Part shown: positions 24,185-36,552 of the stretch, piece by piece | Position numbering within the stretch: position 1 is the first letter of the stretch | Layout: the number at the start of each line of letters is the position of its first letter | From: Glossina fuscipes | Lineage: Eukaryota > Arthropoda > Insecta > Diptera > Glossinidae | Assembly: GCF_014805625.2 (NCBI RefSeq) | Contig: NW_023998523.1 | Span: forward strand, 447,483-511,482 | Length of the DNA stretch: 64,000 nt | Direction: 5' to 3' | Program-made: the position numbers and the translations under genes | The notes under the pieces: generated by a model | Database searches by the model: none | What the model was told of the DNA's origin: nothing | Seen by the model: the letters and a program-made list of their open reading frames with translations, nothing else

Positions 24185-26639
24185 AGAATTGAAAAAATTC
24201 TTTACAAAAGCCTGCATACAATTGAATCTGTGATTAAATAGATTACGTTAAAACTATGTCTAGTGTAGCCAACATAAGACCCTGATTATTGAAAATTTAG
24301 ATCGGTGGGATTAACTTTAAAAATAAAAGTTATTAAAGTTTACATGGACACATCGAACTTACCGAATCTATTGGTAACTATTCTATTTTCAGATAGATTT
24401 GGGAAATAAATCGCAAAGAAAAAATCGCATGTAATATTCTAGATGAGGATTAAAGCATGATTTCACGCGATAGAGGGCAAGATCAGTAAATAAGGTTTCT
24501 TTTTAAGCTGATCAAGAACATTGACAATTTATAATGAATTTCTAATTCTTGAAAACTTTCGATAAATCTAGTATACCCATTGTAATGGACATAGAAAAAA
24601 TGAAATACTGAAGATATATCACTAACAACCAAATTTAATACCTTAAACACTTGTTCAACTGCCATACAAGTTAAAATGCCTACAATACAACAAATACAAC
24701 AACAGCCACAAGCACAGCATAACCATAGCCTGTCTCAAATTTTAGCATATAATGTGAATATTGTGTCAGCTGTCGCTTTATAGCACTTATGAGCATGAAT
24801 GCTTGTTCTTTAATTGAATTAAATAAAAAAGAAAAAATATATTTAAATAAGAAGAAGAAAATCTCGGGTGTAGTGCAAGCCTTAATACCCACGATTAAAA
24901 ATTTTTAATGATGTACACATTGAAATTCATGCAACAAGCAATCACATCTTATGTTATCCGAAAAACAAAAGTTTTTACCGGCAGCGAGAAGCTTCAAGCT
25001 GTAAGCACAATCTGCGATTAATTTTAATTTTGTATGGAATCGAAGGATTAAAGGATATCCAGATAAGAATTTTGTCACTGTAATGAAATGTTCAGAAAAA
25101 TGGTTAGCAATATCAAGTCAAGAATATGAAGAAGAAATAGGGAAATAGGGGAATAAAGAATACAATCATGGACATGTTGCATGTTGTCAACTATGCCAGC
25201 ACGAACGAAGCGTGTTGTATTATTAAGTAGGTCCGAAAATATTAAACTACGAAAAAAATACCTGAGCAGCATAAGATGAAATAAAGGTGAAAGTGAATGG
25301 ACAAAGGAAAAGAGTAGAAAAGGAAAGCCTTTGAACATCGTAGGTAAAGTGATCATAAGGTGTTCTTACAGTGTGCGTAAACCTCGTTTATATGATTTAC
25401 GGTGCTTCATATTTCTCAATTTTGTAAACATTGGAAAACGCTAGTGGGTGTCATAACGCGCTATATATCCGCAGCCTCATGGACGGGTGAGGGTTGTACA
25501 AGGTTGCCATAGTCTTGCTGCCTTTACGTACAAGGAAACAGCATTTCTTTATTTACTATCTTTTTCGCTTACCACTTACCACAGTAAGAGTGCGTTCGCT
25601 TTGTCATGTCATTTGTAACATTCTTAGCACCAAAATATCTCCTGAGCAACAACGTGAACACCAAACTTAACATCAAACTAATTCGCCAGAAAAATTGATT
25701 CGTCAAAAAGTTTTACGATCACTCCTTATGCGTAAAATATATTTGAATATCGATAGGTCAGATCTGGCGAAGCTTTCCTATTAGTTTGAATACAGATTTT
25801 TGAAAAATATTTTTGCTTACTATGCTATAGTTTTTTATTTTTTATTTTTTTTTTTTTAAGTTGATAATGTTAAGTAAACGGAAACGTGGGCACATCTTTT
25901 TTACTTTAGAGCTTGAAAGTAAAAGAGATTTAAATCTCGTATCATGTTTATGGTAATCGGGCAGATTATGTACATGGAGGTTTATGGGGTTTTTTTTTTT
26001 TTTTTTCTTAATCTTAAGTGTTGGGTATCAAAGTATTCGATCTCTATGCCATACCGTACAAATTTTTCAGTTTTTTCTCATATTTAAGTTGCAGCAGTGT
26101 AACTGTCAGTAGGTGGACACATTAACATCAGATGTTTTATTGTTCGTTTATATGTAACCGCATTTACATACGTAGAAGTATGAAGGCCTTTGCTAAATAT
26201 TTATAATATTGTATATATATGCAGGTGATTAGATTTATACGTGCATATAACTTGAGATTCATATTTATTCATAGAAATGCGCAAATATTTTTGTGAAAAT
26301 TATTTTCCACATTTTTTTTTTCTGTTCACTAAAAAACTTTAATGAACATGATTCATATTTATTAGAGTATACTCACGTTTATACAATAGAGTTTAAAAAA
26401 AAAAAAAATGGTTCAATTATCCTAATCAAAATCTTAAACTCAATCCATAGGCAATAAGTTTGCTTCTATTGAAAGAAGTGTTTTTCGAAAAGAGAAATGT
26501 TTGGTGGAGTTCTAATTATTTCCGACTAAACGAGTTTAGAAAATTTTTTTTGCAATGCAAGGGTGTTTAGGCTCGGTTCGGACAGTTAATGATGAATCCT
26601 AATAAAATTCAAACTGACATGGCCGTTGTTATATAAATA
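24185..26639. other. Non-coding stretch, no gene recognised
   Basis: AT-rich sequence with poly-T runs at about 25845-25857 and 25990-26006 and an A-run at 26396-26408. A slightly more GC-rich patch at 25440-25530 has no identity I can give. All frames are 93 codons or shorter, without domains. Confidence 0.5.
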
Positions 26640-27574
26640 ACGTTGAATATTGATAGGGTCTATGCAGGGGCATGGTTTATTTGGTCTCTATGATCCAAAT
26701 TTTTTCCTAAACTTCTCCTGTGAACGAATTTTTATCGCAAAATAATAAAAATCAGCCTTAATTCTGATAATCTTACTATTCAGAAAAAAATTTCTATGGA
26801 GCGGGGATTCAAGAAATCGACCAACGGGTTTGAACTTTGGTCCACTTAATTTTTATGCCAAATTACTGTCATGCACCAATTGTTATCATACGCCATTCGA
26901 CCTTTTTGGAATATAAGCCTTTATATCTCTTCAGAGTCCTTATATGTGGTGGTTTTCAAAAAGTTGACCCGCATGACCCACTTTCGGTAAGGTCGTTCTC
27001 TTTGTCAGTTAACTATTTTCAACCAATTTTCACCATGAATATTGAAAATTAAATCTTTTAACCAAAGAAAGTTTTCGTAAAAAAGGTTGTACATAAAAGG
27101 CCTAGGGTCTAGCCGAATCAAATTTTTCGTGCCAATTAAGAATATCGAAACACTATTACTATTATATCAGCGGGTTTTGCCGAAAAATTTTGAAAATTGC
27201 AATTTCTTCCATATAAAGACGTTTGAAAATAAGTTGTCATACGGGGTGTGGTCGAAAAATTGGCTCAATCCAAGCCATTTCCAATAAAGTTCATCCTTGC
27301 GTCAAAGTACGCCAATATACGAAATTTTATCAAAACATCTCAAATATTGCGAGCTGTAGGTTGAATGCAAGAACACATGGGCAGAGATCAGGCTCACAGA
27401 CAAGCTTAGATCGAATGAGAGAGTTATATAGATCGATGGTAAGAGTTATATAGAGTCATATAGAATTTTTGAATAGATCGGTATAAAAAAAATTGGATTC
27501 TATCTTAAGCGCCTCTGGGTGTTACATATGTACATACCTAATATACCCTGTACCTGTATTGGTGTAGATTATAA
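26640..27574 (+). mobile_element. Family A, copy 6 (long copy)
   Basis: Inner blocks include 'TCAAGAAATCGACCAACGGG', 'GTCCACTTAATTTTTATGCC', 'GGTTTTCAAAAAGTTGACCC', 'AATTGGCTCAATCCAAGCCA', 'TTCATCCTTGCGTCAAAGTA' and 'AAAACATCTCAAATATTGCG', then 'GCGCCTCTGGGTGTTACATA' and the 3' end 'TAATATACCCTGTACCTGTA' with 'TTGGTGTAGATTATAAA'. The body is longer than the 10.05 kb copy because the GGTTCAAAAA-type block occurs at least twice. The 66-76-codon frames inside are incidental. The 5' boundary is approximate. Confidence 0.75.
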
Positions 27575-28443
27575 ATACGAATCGTATTGATTTCCACTTG
27601 GTTTGCAACTTGGAAAAAACAGTTAAATTTCTTTAAGGCCAGAAAGTAAAATTCTTTCCGCTTTCATTACTAACTTCAAATCAGTAGATAAAGGAGAATT
27701 TTTAACTTTTCATTATGTTTTTTATTTTTCTTTTGGTTTGTATGTGTATCATGTGCTAACATCTAGCTCCACCCTAACATAATCGCCCGTTTGACCGTAA
27801 ACCACCTTCATTGTTTAATGATTTTTTAAACTACAATTATGGCACATTCACTCTTTCTTCAGCGAAACATTTCAAATGAATAGAAACTAAAGCAAAAAAG
27901 AAAGAAACAAGAAAGATTTTCCTCCAATGTTTATATGCCTTTTGGAAACAAAATTGAGAAAACACAAAAAAGAAAGAAGATGTTTTTAATATGCCATAAA
28001 TACCAAATGTACCCTCCAGCACAACTCTTCTAATGATCGAAATCGTTTGGCCATTGTTTTAACTTTATTTCCTTTTTGTTATCTTTTTTTTCACTTTATT
28101 CGTTCTATGTACTATGTGTGCTAACGTTTCGCGGCAGATAAATCGAACAATCGATCAGAGATGGAAAATTGCATATAGTGCGGGTTGATGTGTCGGCAGC
28201 AATTTTATATTGATAGATCATTTTTCTTCGGGATTTAACTGCCGATATACGCTTACGCTACGAGTTTTTATAGAAAAGCGAAAGAGACCGAAAAAAAGCA
28301 TTTTTTCGTTTTCGGTGTCGTTGTTCTTGTTTTTTTTTGCGTTTCGCTTTTTTAGGGAATCTAGAGGATTTTTGTTGTTATTGTTCTTTTTTGAAATGTC
28401 TAGTCTTGACTTCAATCTATTGTTTGCATAGATTGCGGCTTTA
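27575..28443. other. Non-coding stretch, no gene recognised
   Basis: Spacer between two family A copies. It contains a T-rich patch at about 28310-28400, which gives Phe-rich or Lys/Asn-rich frames on the two strands. No gene is supported. Confidence 0.5.
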
Positions 28444-29103
28444 TTATACCCTACATTACCTTTGGTACAGGCTGCATAAGGTTTGTGCGAGCGCATGTAA
28501 CATCTAGTAGGTGTTATACCATCACCTTTCATTATACCGATCCATTCAGTAAATCACTCTGTCTGTCCATCCATATTAGTGTTCAAGCGACAGTTAGCAA
28601 TTTTTAAGATATTTTAATGAAATATGGTACACTGACGCGCTTTGAACCAAGGACGAACGCTATTGGAAATGGTTTGGCTCAATCCATTTTTTCGCTCATT
28701 CCCCACCTGACTACTTTACGAAATAAGGAAAACCTGCTCTGTAATAGCAGTTGGAGAGTCTAAATTGGTATGAAAAATCGTGGCAACTTTTTGAACTCTT
28801 CTTCATAGCAACGTTCCTACGAAATCTAAATCATTATATAGTAAAAAGGTAAAATTCTTAACATTTAATAGTGAAAATTAGTTCATAATAGTTGGTTACC
28901 ATAGGAATCAACGTGACCGAATTTTCCACGCGTAGGACAATTTTTTCGAAACCACCGCATATAAGGATTCCCCCATGAAAAGTATGCCTTTACACGAAAA
29001 TAATGTGCAAGTCTTTGCGTATTATTATCAAAACGAGTGAATAACTGTATTAGGAGAAATGGTGTAGGGTGTTTAATAGTCGACCATAATGTTCTTACTT
29101 GTT
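28444..29103 (-). mobile_element. Family A, copy 7 (near full length, - orientation)
   Basis: Read on the - strand it starts 'ACAAGTAAGAACATTATGGT' and 'CGACTATTAAACACCCTACA', and carries 'GAGTTCAAAAAGTTGCCACG', 'TGAGCCAAACCATTTCC', 'AGCGTTCGTCCTTGGTTCAA' and 'TTTCATTAAAATATCTT'. It ends with 'GGTAATGTAGGGTATAATA'. With the 10.05 kb copy it defines both ends of the family: about 660 bases here and about 690 there. No coding capacity. Confidence 0.85.
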
Positions 29104-30264
29104 TTTAATGATATGAAACTGAAATGCAAAACATATCGTTCTTGTTATATAGGTTGTAACATTGAGAGTTGAACTGCGAAACATGTCTACGTATTACAGA
29201 GTAAAAATTTTCAAGTAATTAAATCAAGCGTACACGGTCCAAACCAGTGATTTTGTAATCTCTTGCGAAAATGTTGAGAAACAACGAAACAAAGGCAATG
29301 CATAAGAAGAAGAAGCAAGAATTTTGACTTCAACGCGAATCAAAATCTCAATTAAACGATATAATCGAAGTCGCAAAAGCTACATAAATAAAAAATTAAA
29401 AATTTAATTACATTTTAATTGCGAGCATCGTCTCTACGTCTACGGTTCTCGATATACGTATTCCTTGTATTCATGTATTCATGCACTGTTCGCAACTAAC
29501 ACGAAGAGTGTTTGTCAGATAGTAAATCTAAGCTTATCTAAAGAGTGCCTGCAATTCGTTTTAAACTGTTATGTTTCAATGATGTAATGTTAATGATAGC
29601 TTGCGTCTTAGCTAAGAGTAATCAAATATTTCATTAGATTTATTAGTCCTATCCTAGCTTAAGATATAAATTCAACTACTAGTTTTCCTTCCTAGCCCTC
29701 TTTCCAGTGTTTTTCAAAAGTTGTTTGATGTGGTATTAAAAGTTCAATAATACTCTTTATGGGTGAGGATGGATATCAGTGTCATAACAGTGGCAGTAAA
29801 TTGAAACTAACTTTGCAAATATTTACAAATATTTTCGCATTTTTAATGGGCTATAATGTGCCCTCAAATAATTTGCTGCTATAGTAAAAAAATAAATAAA
29901 ATCTTAAGTAGTTTAAGACGCCAATGGGAAATTCAAGGCATTCAAGATTGTAGCTGAGTGTGAAGGAATTATTGTATTGCAAACATTTAGGACAATAGTT
30001 ACCCAAGGCAATCCACGATTCTACTAATCAGAGAAGTTAGGAGGAATTTGTTTTTTTTTTTTAATTCCTTTTAGATTATTTAATGTTTATAAATCTGTAA
30101 AATTTATCGGACGCAACGAATTAAGGCAATAAGTATAAGTAAATAGAAAAATATTTTGTTTTCAAATTTAAACTTGAAAATTTGATATTAAATGGTTATC
30201 TTAGAAGATTTTTAGGGCTTTAGTGAAATGTCGAAAATTTTGCGATATTTTGATATTTTTGGTA
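29104..30264. other. Non-coding stretch, no gene recognised
   Basis: AT-rich sequence with a T-run at about 30050-30062. No repeat copy or domain is recognised. Confidence 0.5.
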
Positions 30265-30925
30265 TATAGATGTACTTTTCGCCAAGGAACAACGCTATCG
30301 AAAATTGTTCAGATCGGCCCACATTTTCGACCACTCCCCATGCAATGCAACATTCTGAGAAATCGTTATATGCAAAAAAATTGCAATTTGCAAAATTTCT
30401 CCGCAAAAGTGCTTATGTAGTGGTATTTCAGCATTCTAAATTGGGCTCCATCTCATATAACCGTTCTTACGGAATCTGACTCTCTATATGCGAAGAAGGG
30501 CGAATTTCCATAATTTCATGATGAAAATTAGCTCATAATAGAAAATTTGCAGAGTATTCCACCTTACCGAATTTGGATGATGTAAGTCCATTTTTTAGAT
30601 ACCATCGCATATAAAGATTCTCATGAAACCTAAACCCCGTACACGCCAAAAACACCAGTTGTTAACTTTTTGTAATGAAAATTTGTTCACAACAGTAATT
30701 AAACAAGAAAATTTTTTGTTCTGACGTGAACCATGTAGGTCTATTTCTTAGTCCTATTCCATATAAGATAGCTCATGATTAGTAAGCCTTCGGAAAAAGT
30801 TTTTAATATTTTATGATAGAAATGTATTCATAGTAGGTTAACGTTAAGGAATTTGGAATTTGGATTAGGTTTATTTTTTTTGGAATCCAACATATATAGG
30901 CGCTATCATGAAACGCAAACTCTTA
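30265..30925 (-). mobile_element. Family A, copy 8 (- orientation, repeated inner modules)
   Basis: Starts, in window orientation, with 'CGCCAAGGAACAACGCTATC' and 'AGATCGGCCCACATTTTCGA', the reverse of the 'AGCGTTCGTCCTTGG' block. Downstream, a module of the type 'ACCGAATTTGGAT' ... 'ATATAAAGATTCTCATGAAA' ... 'GAAAATTAGCTCATAATAG' recurs about three times (near 30523-30640, 30670-30780 and 30805-30930) with divergence. The terminal hairpin of the 3' end is absent. The frames of 64-69 codons lie within the repeat. Confidence 0.65.
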
Positions 30926-31604
30926 TATGGAGGGAAAATCTAATCTTCCATTATCCGGTTTACTACGAAGATATTAATATCTAAGCCGCTTTTTGTTCTG
31001 AAGACACAAGATCTCTGCGCTTGATGGATAGAAGATGAGATTTCTTATATAAGACAGAACTAAATGGAGTAATGAACTTAATTAATTACGATCGGCACAT
31101 GTGTGAACGGCAGAGATCGACCTCATGACTAGCAATTACTTGCCTCGATCCATTTATCAATTGTTTCGTATAAATTTTCACTTAAGGCCGCAACCGTCTT
31201 CTATTGCAGATTCATGCAATATCAGGAAAGTTACAATTCTGACATATGTAGGATTTTTTAAACTGCATTCAAAAAATATGGAAAGAATTCTCTGCAGTAA
31301 ATCTTCAGATAACTGTTCGTGTGATAAATGAATCTGAACACTTTCCGATGCATTAAAATACCTTTTGTTTGATGCGGGAAAATCTCAACGACCTTGCATT
31401 ATGTATGCATAGTAAAAGACGGTCTAAAAATTTTGATAAAAATGCTAATCAAAATAACGAAATCCACGACCTTGCCATTGGTCACAAATCAAAGCGACTT
31501 GTTTGTAAACAACTAATTACATCTACTTCGTAGTATGTTTGCTTTTTCCATTGTTTTTGTTGCCTGATCGTTGCCTAGGACTTTTGGTTTAATATAAAAA
31601 AGAT
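30926..31604. other. Non-coding stretch, no gene recognised
   Basis: Spacer between family A copies; no identifiable content. Confidence 0.45.
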
Positions 31605-31912
31605 CACTATGGTCAGGTATGGGACACCATGGGATACCCTACACAGCCTTACAATTATTCATATATTTCTTTTCAAAACAGATCGTTATATAACTAGTGA
31701 TCGAAAAAGTGCTCCGATCCGAATTATTTTCAATAGGTTTCGTCCTTGGGCCAATAAACGTCGGTGCACGAAATTTCATCAAACTTACTCAAAAATCGTG
31801 ACGTATAAGTTGAAGACAAGAAAGCAAAGACGGACAAACAAGCTCAGAACGATGCTGATGGATTTATCTCAATTCCTTCTGGATGTCGCATAAGGTGTAA
31901 GGTGTTGTACAA
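31605..31912 (+). mobile_element. Family A, copy 9 (internally deleted)
   Basis: Begins near 'GGATACCCTACACAGCCTT' and moves straight to the 3' half: 'AAAGTGCTCCGATCCGAATT', 'TTTCGTCCTTGGGCCAATAA', 'CGTCGGTGCACGAAATTTCA', 'GACGGACAAACAAGCTCAGA' and 'TTCCTTCTGGATGTCGCATA'. Internal deletion similar to the copy at 14.9 kb. A 94-codon frame runs through it by chance. Confidence 0.75.
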
Positions 31913-32719
31913 CTAAAAAACCAACTAGAACCAAGTCAAAGCATAATCCGGACGAGCATCGCGAGTGCAGAAATGATTCGTTAGGGCAAACATTTTACAT
32001 TAAATCTAATAATTCTTCGCACATGATTGATGCGAATGAAATAACAAACTTATCATACTCTTTACTAAATGGGTCTAATAAAATGTTGTCAATGTCATGC
32101 AAACTGTAGAAAACTTGTTGATAAATGTCTTCATAAATCCTATTACAATTTTAAACTAACTTTAAAAAACAGCGATTGATTGCTTTACTATATTTTTGTG
32201 CTTCATTTTATTTTTACTTTTTCTCCATCTTTTACAAAGTTAAACCAAAAAAAAAAAAAAACAACAAAAACACACTATCAGCATGCATTCAAAAATCGCA
32301 TTCCGAAGGTTTATGTACACAAAAAGGAAAAATAAAAAATAAAAAAAAGACGTTTTAATGCATAGATTTTGTCTTACGATATATATATGTATATGATCAT
32401 CTGGCTTGATTTGTGGATTGCGTGCCGTGTTAGTTTTAGTGAATTGGGAAGTTTAAGTGAATACGTTTACTTATGTATACTCAAAACAAAAAAAAAAAAA
32501 AATAAAAAAATAAAAAAAAATAAAAGGAAAAAGAGTTTCTCTCCTACTTCCCATTTAAAATGGCTAAGCGAGACGGTAAACTGTTTTTTTTTTTTGGTTA
32601 TTTAGTTTGTATGTGATTTATGACTGTGTGTTGGCTATTTTTGGTAGTTTGCTGCACATCTTTGCAGATTTTGTTCCATGGTTTTTTTAGTCTAACTTTT
32701 ATAATAGGTATATATATAT

Positions 32720-32756
<37 letters not shown>

Positions 32757-33862
32757 TATGTATGTATGAAAAGTTGCCTATGTTTTATCGATATTTTTTT
32801 GTTTGTTTTTGGGAAACGTTTGTTTATGTATATATTTAATGGAATGTTGTTTGTTTGTCATTGTTTTTTGTTTTTGTATCTCCTTTTTTTTTTTTTTGAA
32901 CTAAAGTTGTTGGCGGCAACTGTTGTTGCGGCTATTGCCGCTGAAGAAAATGAGGAATTTTGCTTATGTGTTTTTAGTTTTTAGTAACGAAGCCGTTCGG
33001 TTCGGTCAATTGGTCAAACATGTTTCTTTTGTTTTCTTATTTTATCTCCAACTATTTTGTTTAAATTGAATTATTTTGTTAACTATGCAACGAGACAAGA
33101 CCTTGATTATCATTTAAACTATTGTTGTATTGTTTAAAAACAAGCAACCGCTTAAAATAACAACTAATGACTTAAGGAAAAATAATAATAATAAAAAAAA
33201 AAGGAATATTTTGAAAATTCCTCAACTTGGTGGTCCTTTTTTTATAGTTTTTTTTTTGTTTTATTTATTTATTTTTTTTTTTCTTAATAAGAGAAAAGCT
33301 TGGCCCGATATACATTCATTATAAAAATTAACTTAATGGTGATTGTCTCAATTCATAAACTAATTTAAAATTTTCTAAACCTTATTTGGATGACAAATAT
33401 GAATGAGTAAACATTTAGATATATATCCACGAATGATCGGGATAAATAATGGTACTGATCGTTTAAGCGAAATGCTTCTGGATATCAAAATAGGTTTTAA
33501 ACTTTCACACATTAGCCTAAGAATTGGAGATATCAACCATTCACCCCAAGACGTATGCAATTTTTTTACTTATGTTACCTACTTTGGAGATTAAATGCAA
33601 TGCATACGCAAGTGAACAGAAAAACAGATTCGATATGGATTTTCCAGTTTTATACGTTTTTAAGTGTATCTAATGTATCAAAATTAATTCCGGGAATCCG
33701 ACGTGAACGATGTAGTTCCCTCAATAAAACGTTGCGGAGCTCAATGTTGCTTTAGCGCCTTTTTCTTAGCTGGACAGTGAAAGGACAGGACAGTGGTTTG
33801 TAATAATTCGGCGTAAAAATGGATTATAAATAATTGTGGAATGGCGCTTGTCACATCCATTT
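31913..33862. other. Simple-sequence-rich stretch, little recognisable transposon
   Basis: Holds A-rich runs at 32247-32262, 32488-32522 and 33182-33202, T-rich runs at 32584-32595, 32885-32897 and 33236-33284, and the TA run at 32709-32753. Lys/Asn- and Phe-rich frames reflect these. Around 33375-33594 both strands are open for about 60 codons, without any domain. Confidence 0.5.
32709..32753. repeat. (TA)n microsatellite
   Basis: About 45 bases of TA units with one GG interruption near the left end. Confidence 0.95.
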
Positions 33863-33958
33863 AAATCGATTCTGAAAATGATTCTTCATTAAATGGTATA
33901 ATCAAAGGTGGTTCAATCTCAATACTCTTCGAGTCTTGCATAAATCCACGTAAACTTA
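33863..33958 (+). mobile_element. Family A, copy 10 (short 3' fragment)
   Basis: 'CGATTCTGAAAATGATTC' followed by 'GGTATAATCAAAGGTGGTTC' and 'CAATACTCTTCGAGTCTTGC' matches the block just upstream of the 3' end in the 10.05 and 37.6 kb copies. Only about 95 bases are recognisable. Confidence 0.5.
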
Positions 33959-36325
33959 AACGCCCTTACGTAGGCTATAAAGACGGAATGCCATTTTTCT
34001 TACAAAAGACACAAACTTGTAGCAAGTGAGCCGTGCGTTGTTAGCTCATCTTTATTTCGGAAATTTGTGAATATTGCTCACGTATCGCGCCTTATAATAA
34101 TCAAAATTAGATATCACTACATTGAGTATAACTCTAATAAGTAGAGCCTAATGGTGTGTGTTTGAAAACTATGCAAATGAAACATCGTAAAATTGAGTAA
34201 TGGGACCTATCTTATGTGAAATGTCGTAAGCACTGTATTTAAAAACTATCAAGAATATAAGAAAATCACAAATTTCTCGCGCTGGCTACTATCGTTTGAA
34301 AGATATTTTTCAGATTACTTATCGAACTACAATTATAAAATAATCATGTGAAAAAATATGTATAATCATCAAAATCTTAATCCATCGACATATGCTATTA
34401 TTAGTAAAAAACATGGTCTTGACAATCTGCGAAGAAGAAGTCTTCAGATCTGCACGATCCCTGTACAAAAATGCGGATATCCACCCTATGCTGGAAACAA
34501 GCACAACATTGTTAATAAGCAAAAAATTGTGTTACTTTCAACTTCAAGAGTACATACTTAAAGAGACAACCCGTAATTACTTGCTCTTTATCTGTGTCAA
34601 TAGGATGAAAGGATGCTTTCTGAATATTGTAATCGCCAGGCCCTGCGAAATGTTCTCCTTGTTACCTTTTTACACGACATTGTGCTACAATATGAATCCA
34701 ACCTCTTTAACAATATACATATTTCTGATTAATATACATAGTCATTAATTTAATCTGACTGTATGTCCGTCAAAAAAAATCACGTTTATTTCTTCAAACA
34801 GGATCTTTTTTTTACTCTGTTTAAAATCACAATTCAACCAAATCGACTTTTGCTCTCACAATAGTATACAATGCAATAAATTTTCCATAGAGTTCTTATG
34901 AGGGCATGTGAATGTTATTCCTTGAGACCATGTGCGTGTGAATGTTTTAGTTTTGTATGCCTAAGTGTGCAAAAGATTGCATATCATATATGAATACGAG
35001 TACAATTTACCAAAAGAGGCAATGCTTACTTTGAATTCTTATAACTGTTCAAGGACAAATTCGCAGTCGAACTGCGAACAATTCTATGTTTGCGAGAAAT
35101 TGCAATATGCTAGAAAGCGAAATGAGAAGAATTTTATAATTGTAGGCATGGTTTTTGCTAATCACTCGACTTGTTGCATTCCGCATTCTCACAGCGCAAA
35201 TAAAGTGAGAGATAGTTAATCAATTTTTAATGCGTTCGTATGAGAAAACGGATATCTCTGGCACGTAGTTTAAATGGAAAAACGCAGCGTTTCAGACAGT
35301 TGTAGAACGGATCGCATCAACAAAAATTAAGTCCTGTGAGCTTCTCCTTAGTAAAGGTTATGAACAATTTGTAGTGGCGTTGTATGTATATGATGGGGCA
35401 AATAATACGTAGATAGGGTCTTCTACGTTTTACCCTCTATATCTTTTGATGCTAGACATAATGGCATCTAGAAAGACAAGTTCGTGGTAAAATACTCGCA
35501 ATAATTTTTCGCTTTCCTCATCCACTTTAAGAAATAGAGATCAGCCCACCATTATAAATATAGGTTTTTTAAAGAAAACATGTCGCCTGCGATCTGGCGC
35601 ATAATAAAGTCATTGTCTGATGATAATTTTAAAATGATCTTCCACGCAGTTTTCGAAAAAAGCAATGCATTTGCAATAAAATAAAAAAAAATCTATTGTC
35701 TTCAAGTTTTACGCCGACATAGCATGTTATGCAGTAGCACAGGGTTGCTATCAGCCTTGAAAGAAACATAGTTGCATTTTTAGTAATACCTTCACAAGTT
35801 TTCATTGAGTTTTATATCAACCATCACCCACACTGGTAGATATATGCTATAACATGTAAATAAGGGAACAGAGATTCCATTTTTTTTTCCCCTTAATAAA
35901 TATTATTCCTTGCTATTTATTAAAGGTATTACGTTTTTTTAATTTTTCATAATCCTTTTATTTAAATTTATGCTCAAATAAAAAGCTTGAGTAAATTCTA
36001 TTATGGGTCAGTGGATTGACCTCACTTAAAGTGGATCATTGTTTTAAAGTAGATTACTCTATATATCTTATGGATGATTTAGCTAAAAGTTTTCGGGTTG
36101 ACAAAAATGGAATTCGCTGACTGTGAATACATTCATAAAATCTTTATATAAGACATTTATCATTTGCTTTCATAAACAAAAGCTTAAAGATAAACTATAG
36201 AGAAAAGAAAAATAATTTATAAATATATATTTTCTTGATGTCTATCGCTTTCATCTATAAACGAACATAACTCTATATGACTATTGTTTATTTAATCTTA
36301 ACTCCGGTTGAAGTCAAAGAAAAAA
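33959..36325. other. Non-coding stretch, no gene recognised
   Basis: Frames reach 118 codons (34392-34748, +) but have no domain, and other frames are open over the same bases. A short palindrome lies at 35060-35078. No other structure is supported. Confidence 0.5.
35060..35078. other. Perfect 8-base-arm palindrome
   Basis: TTCGCAGT and ACTGCGAA flank a CGA centre. No known binding-site class is claimed. Confidence 0.9.
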
Positions 36326-36326
36326 G

Positions 36327-36360
<34 letters not shown>

Positions 36361-36385
36361 GTATATATGTATATATATATATATT
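36326..36385. repeat. (TA)n imperfect microsatellite
   Basis: About 60 bases of TA repeats with AC, TG and GT interruptions. The 73-codon frame over it encodes alternating Tyr/Ile and is spurious. Confidence 0.95.
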
Positions 36386-36488
36386 TCATTTGGCGACTTC
36401 TTGTGTGGCAGCCGCTTAACTTCCCAAACCGTATTAGCCAAAGCACCTACCATACCACAATCGATGTGAAAAGAGCAACACTACTAAC

Positions 36489-36520
36489 GAATCGATGAAT
36501 CGACGAATCGGCGAATACGA
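36489..36520. repeat. 8-base tandem repeat, four units
   Basis: Units GAATCGAT, GAATCGAC, GAATCGGC and GAATACGA lie head to tail. A 9-base-arm hairpin (GCATTAAAT / ATTTAATGC, 36528-36552) follows directly. Confidence 0.8.
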
Positions 36521-36552
36521 ATAACATGCATTAAATCGTTAAAATTTAATGC

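Noticed and set aside
34392..34748. 118-codon open frame, with others open on both strands over it
   Set aside because: No domain or family resemblance; overlapping frames on both strands suggest low stop density by chance.
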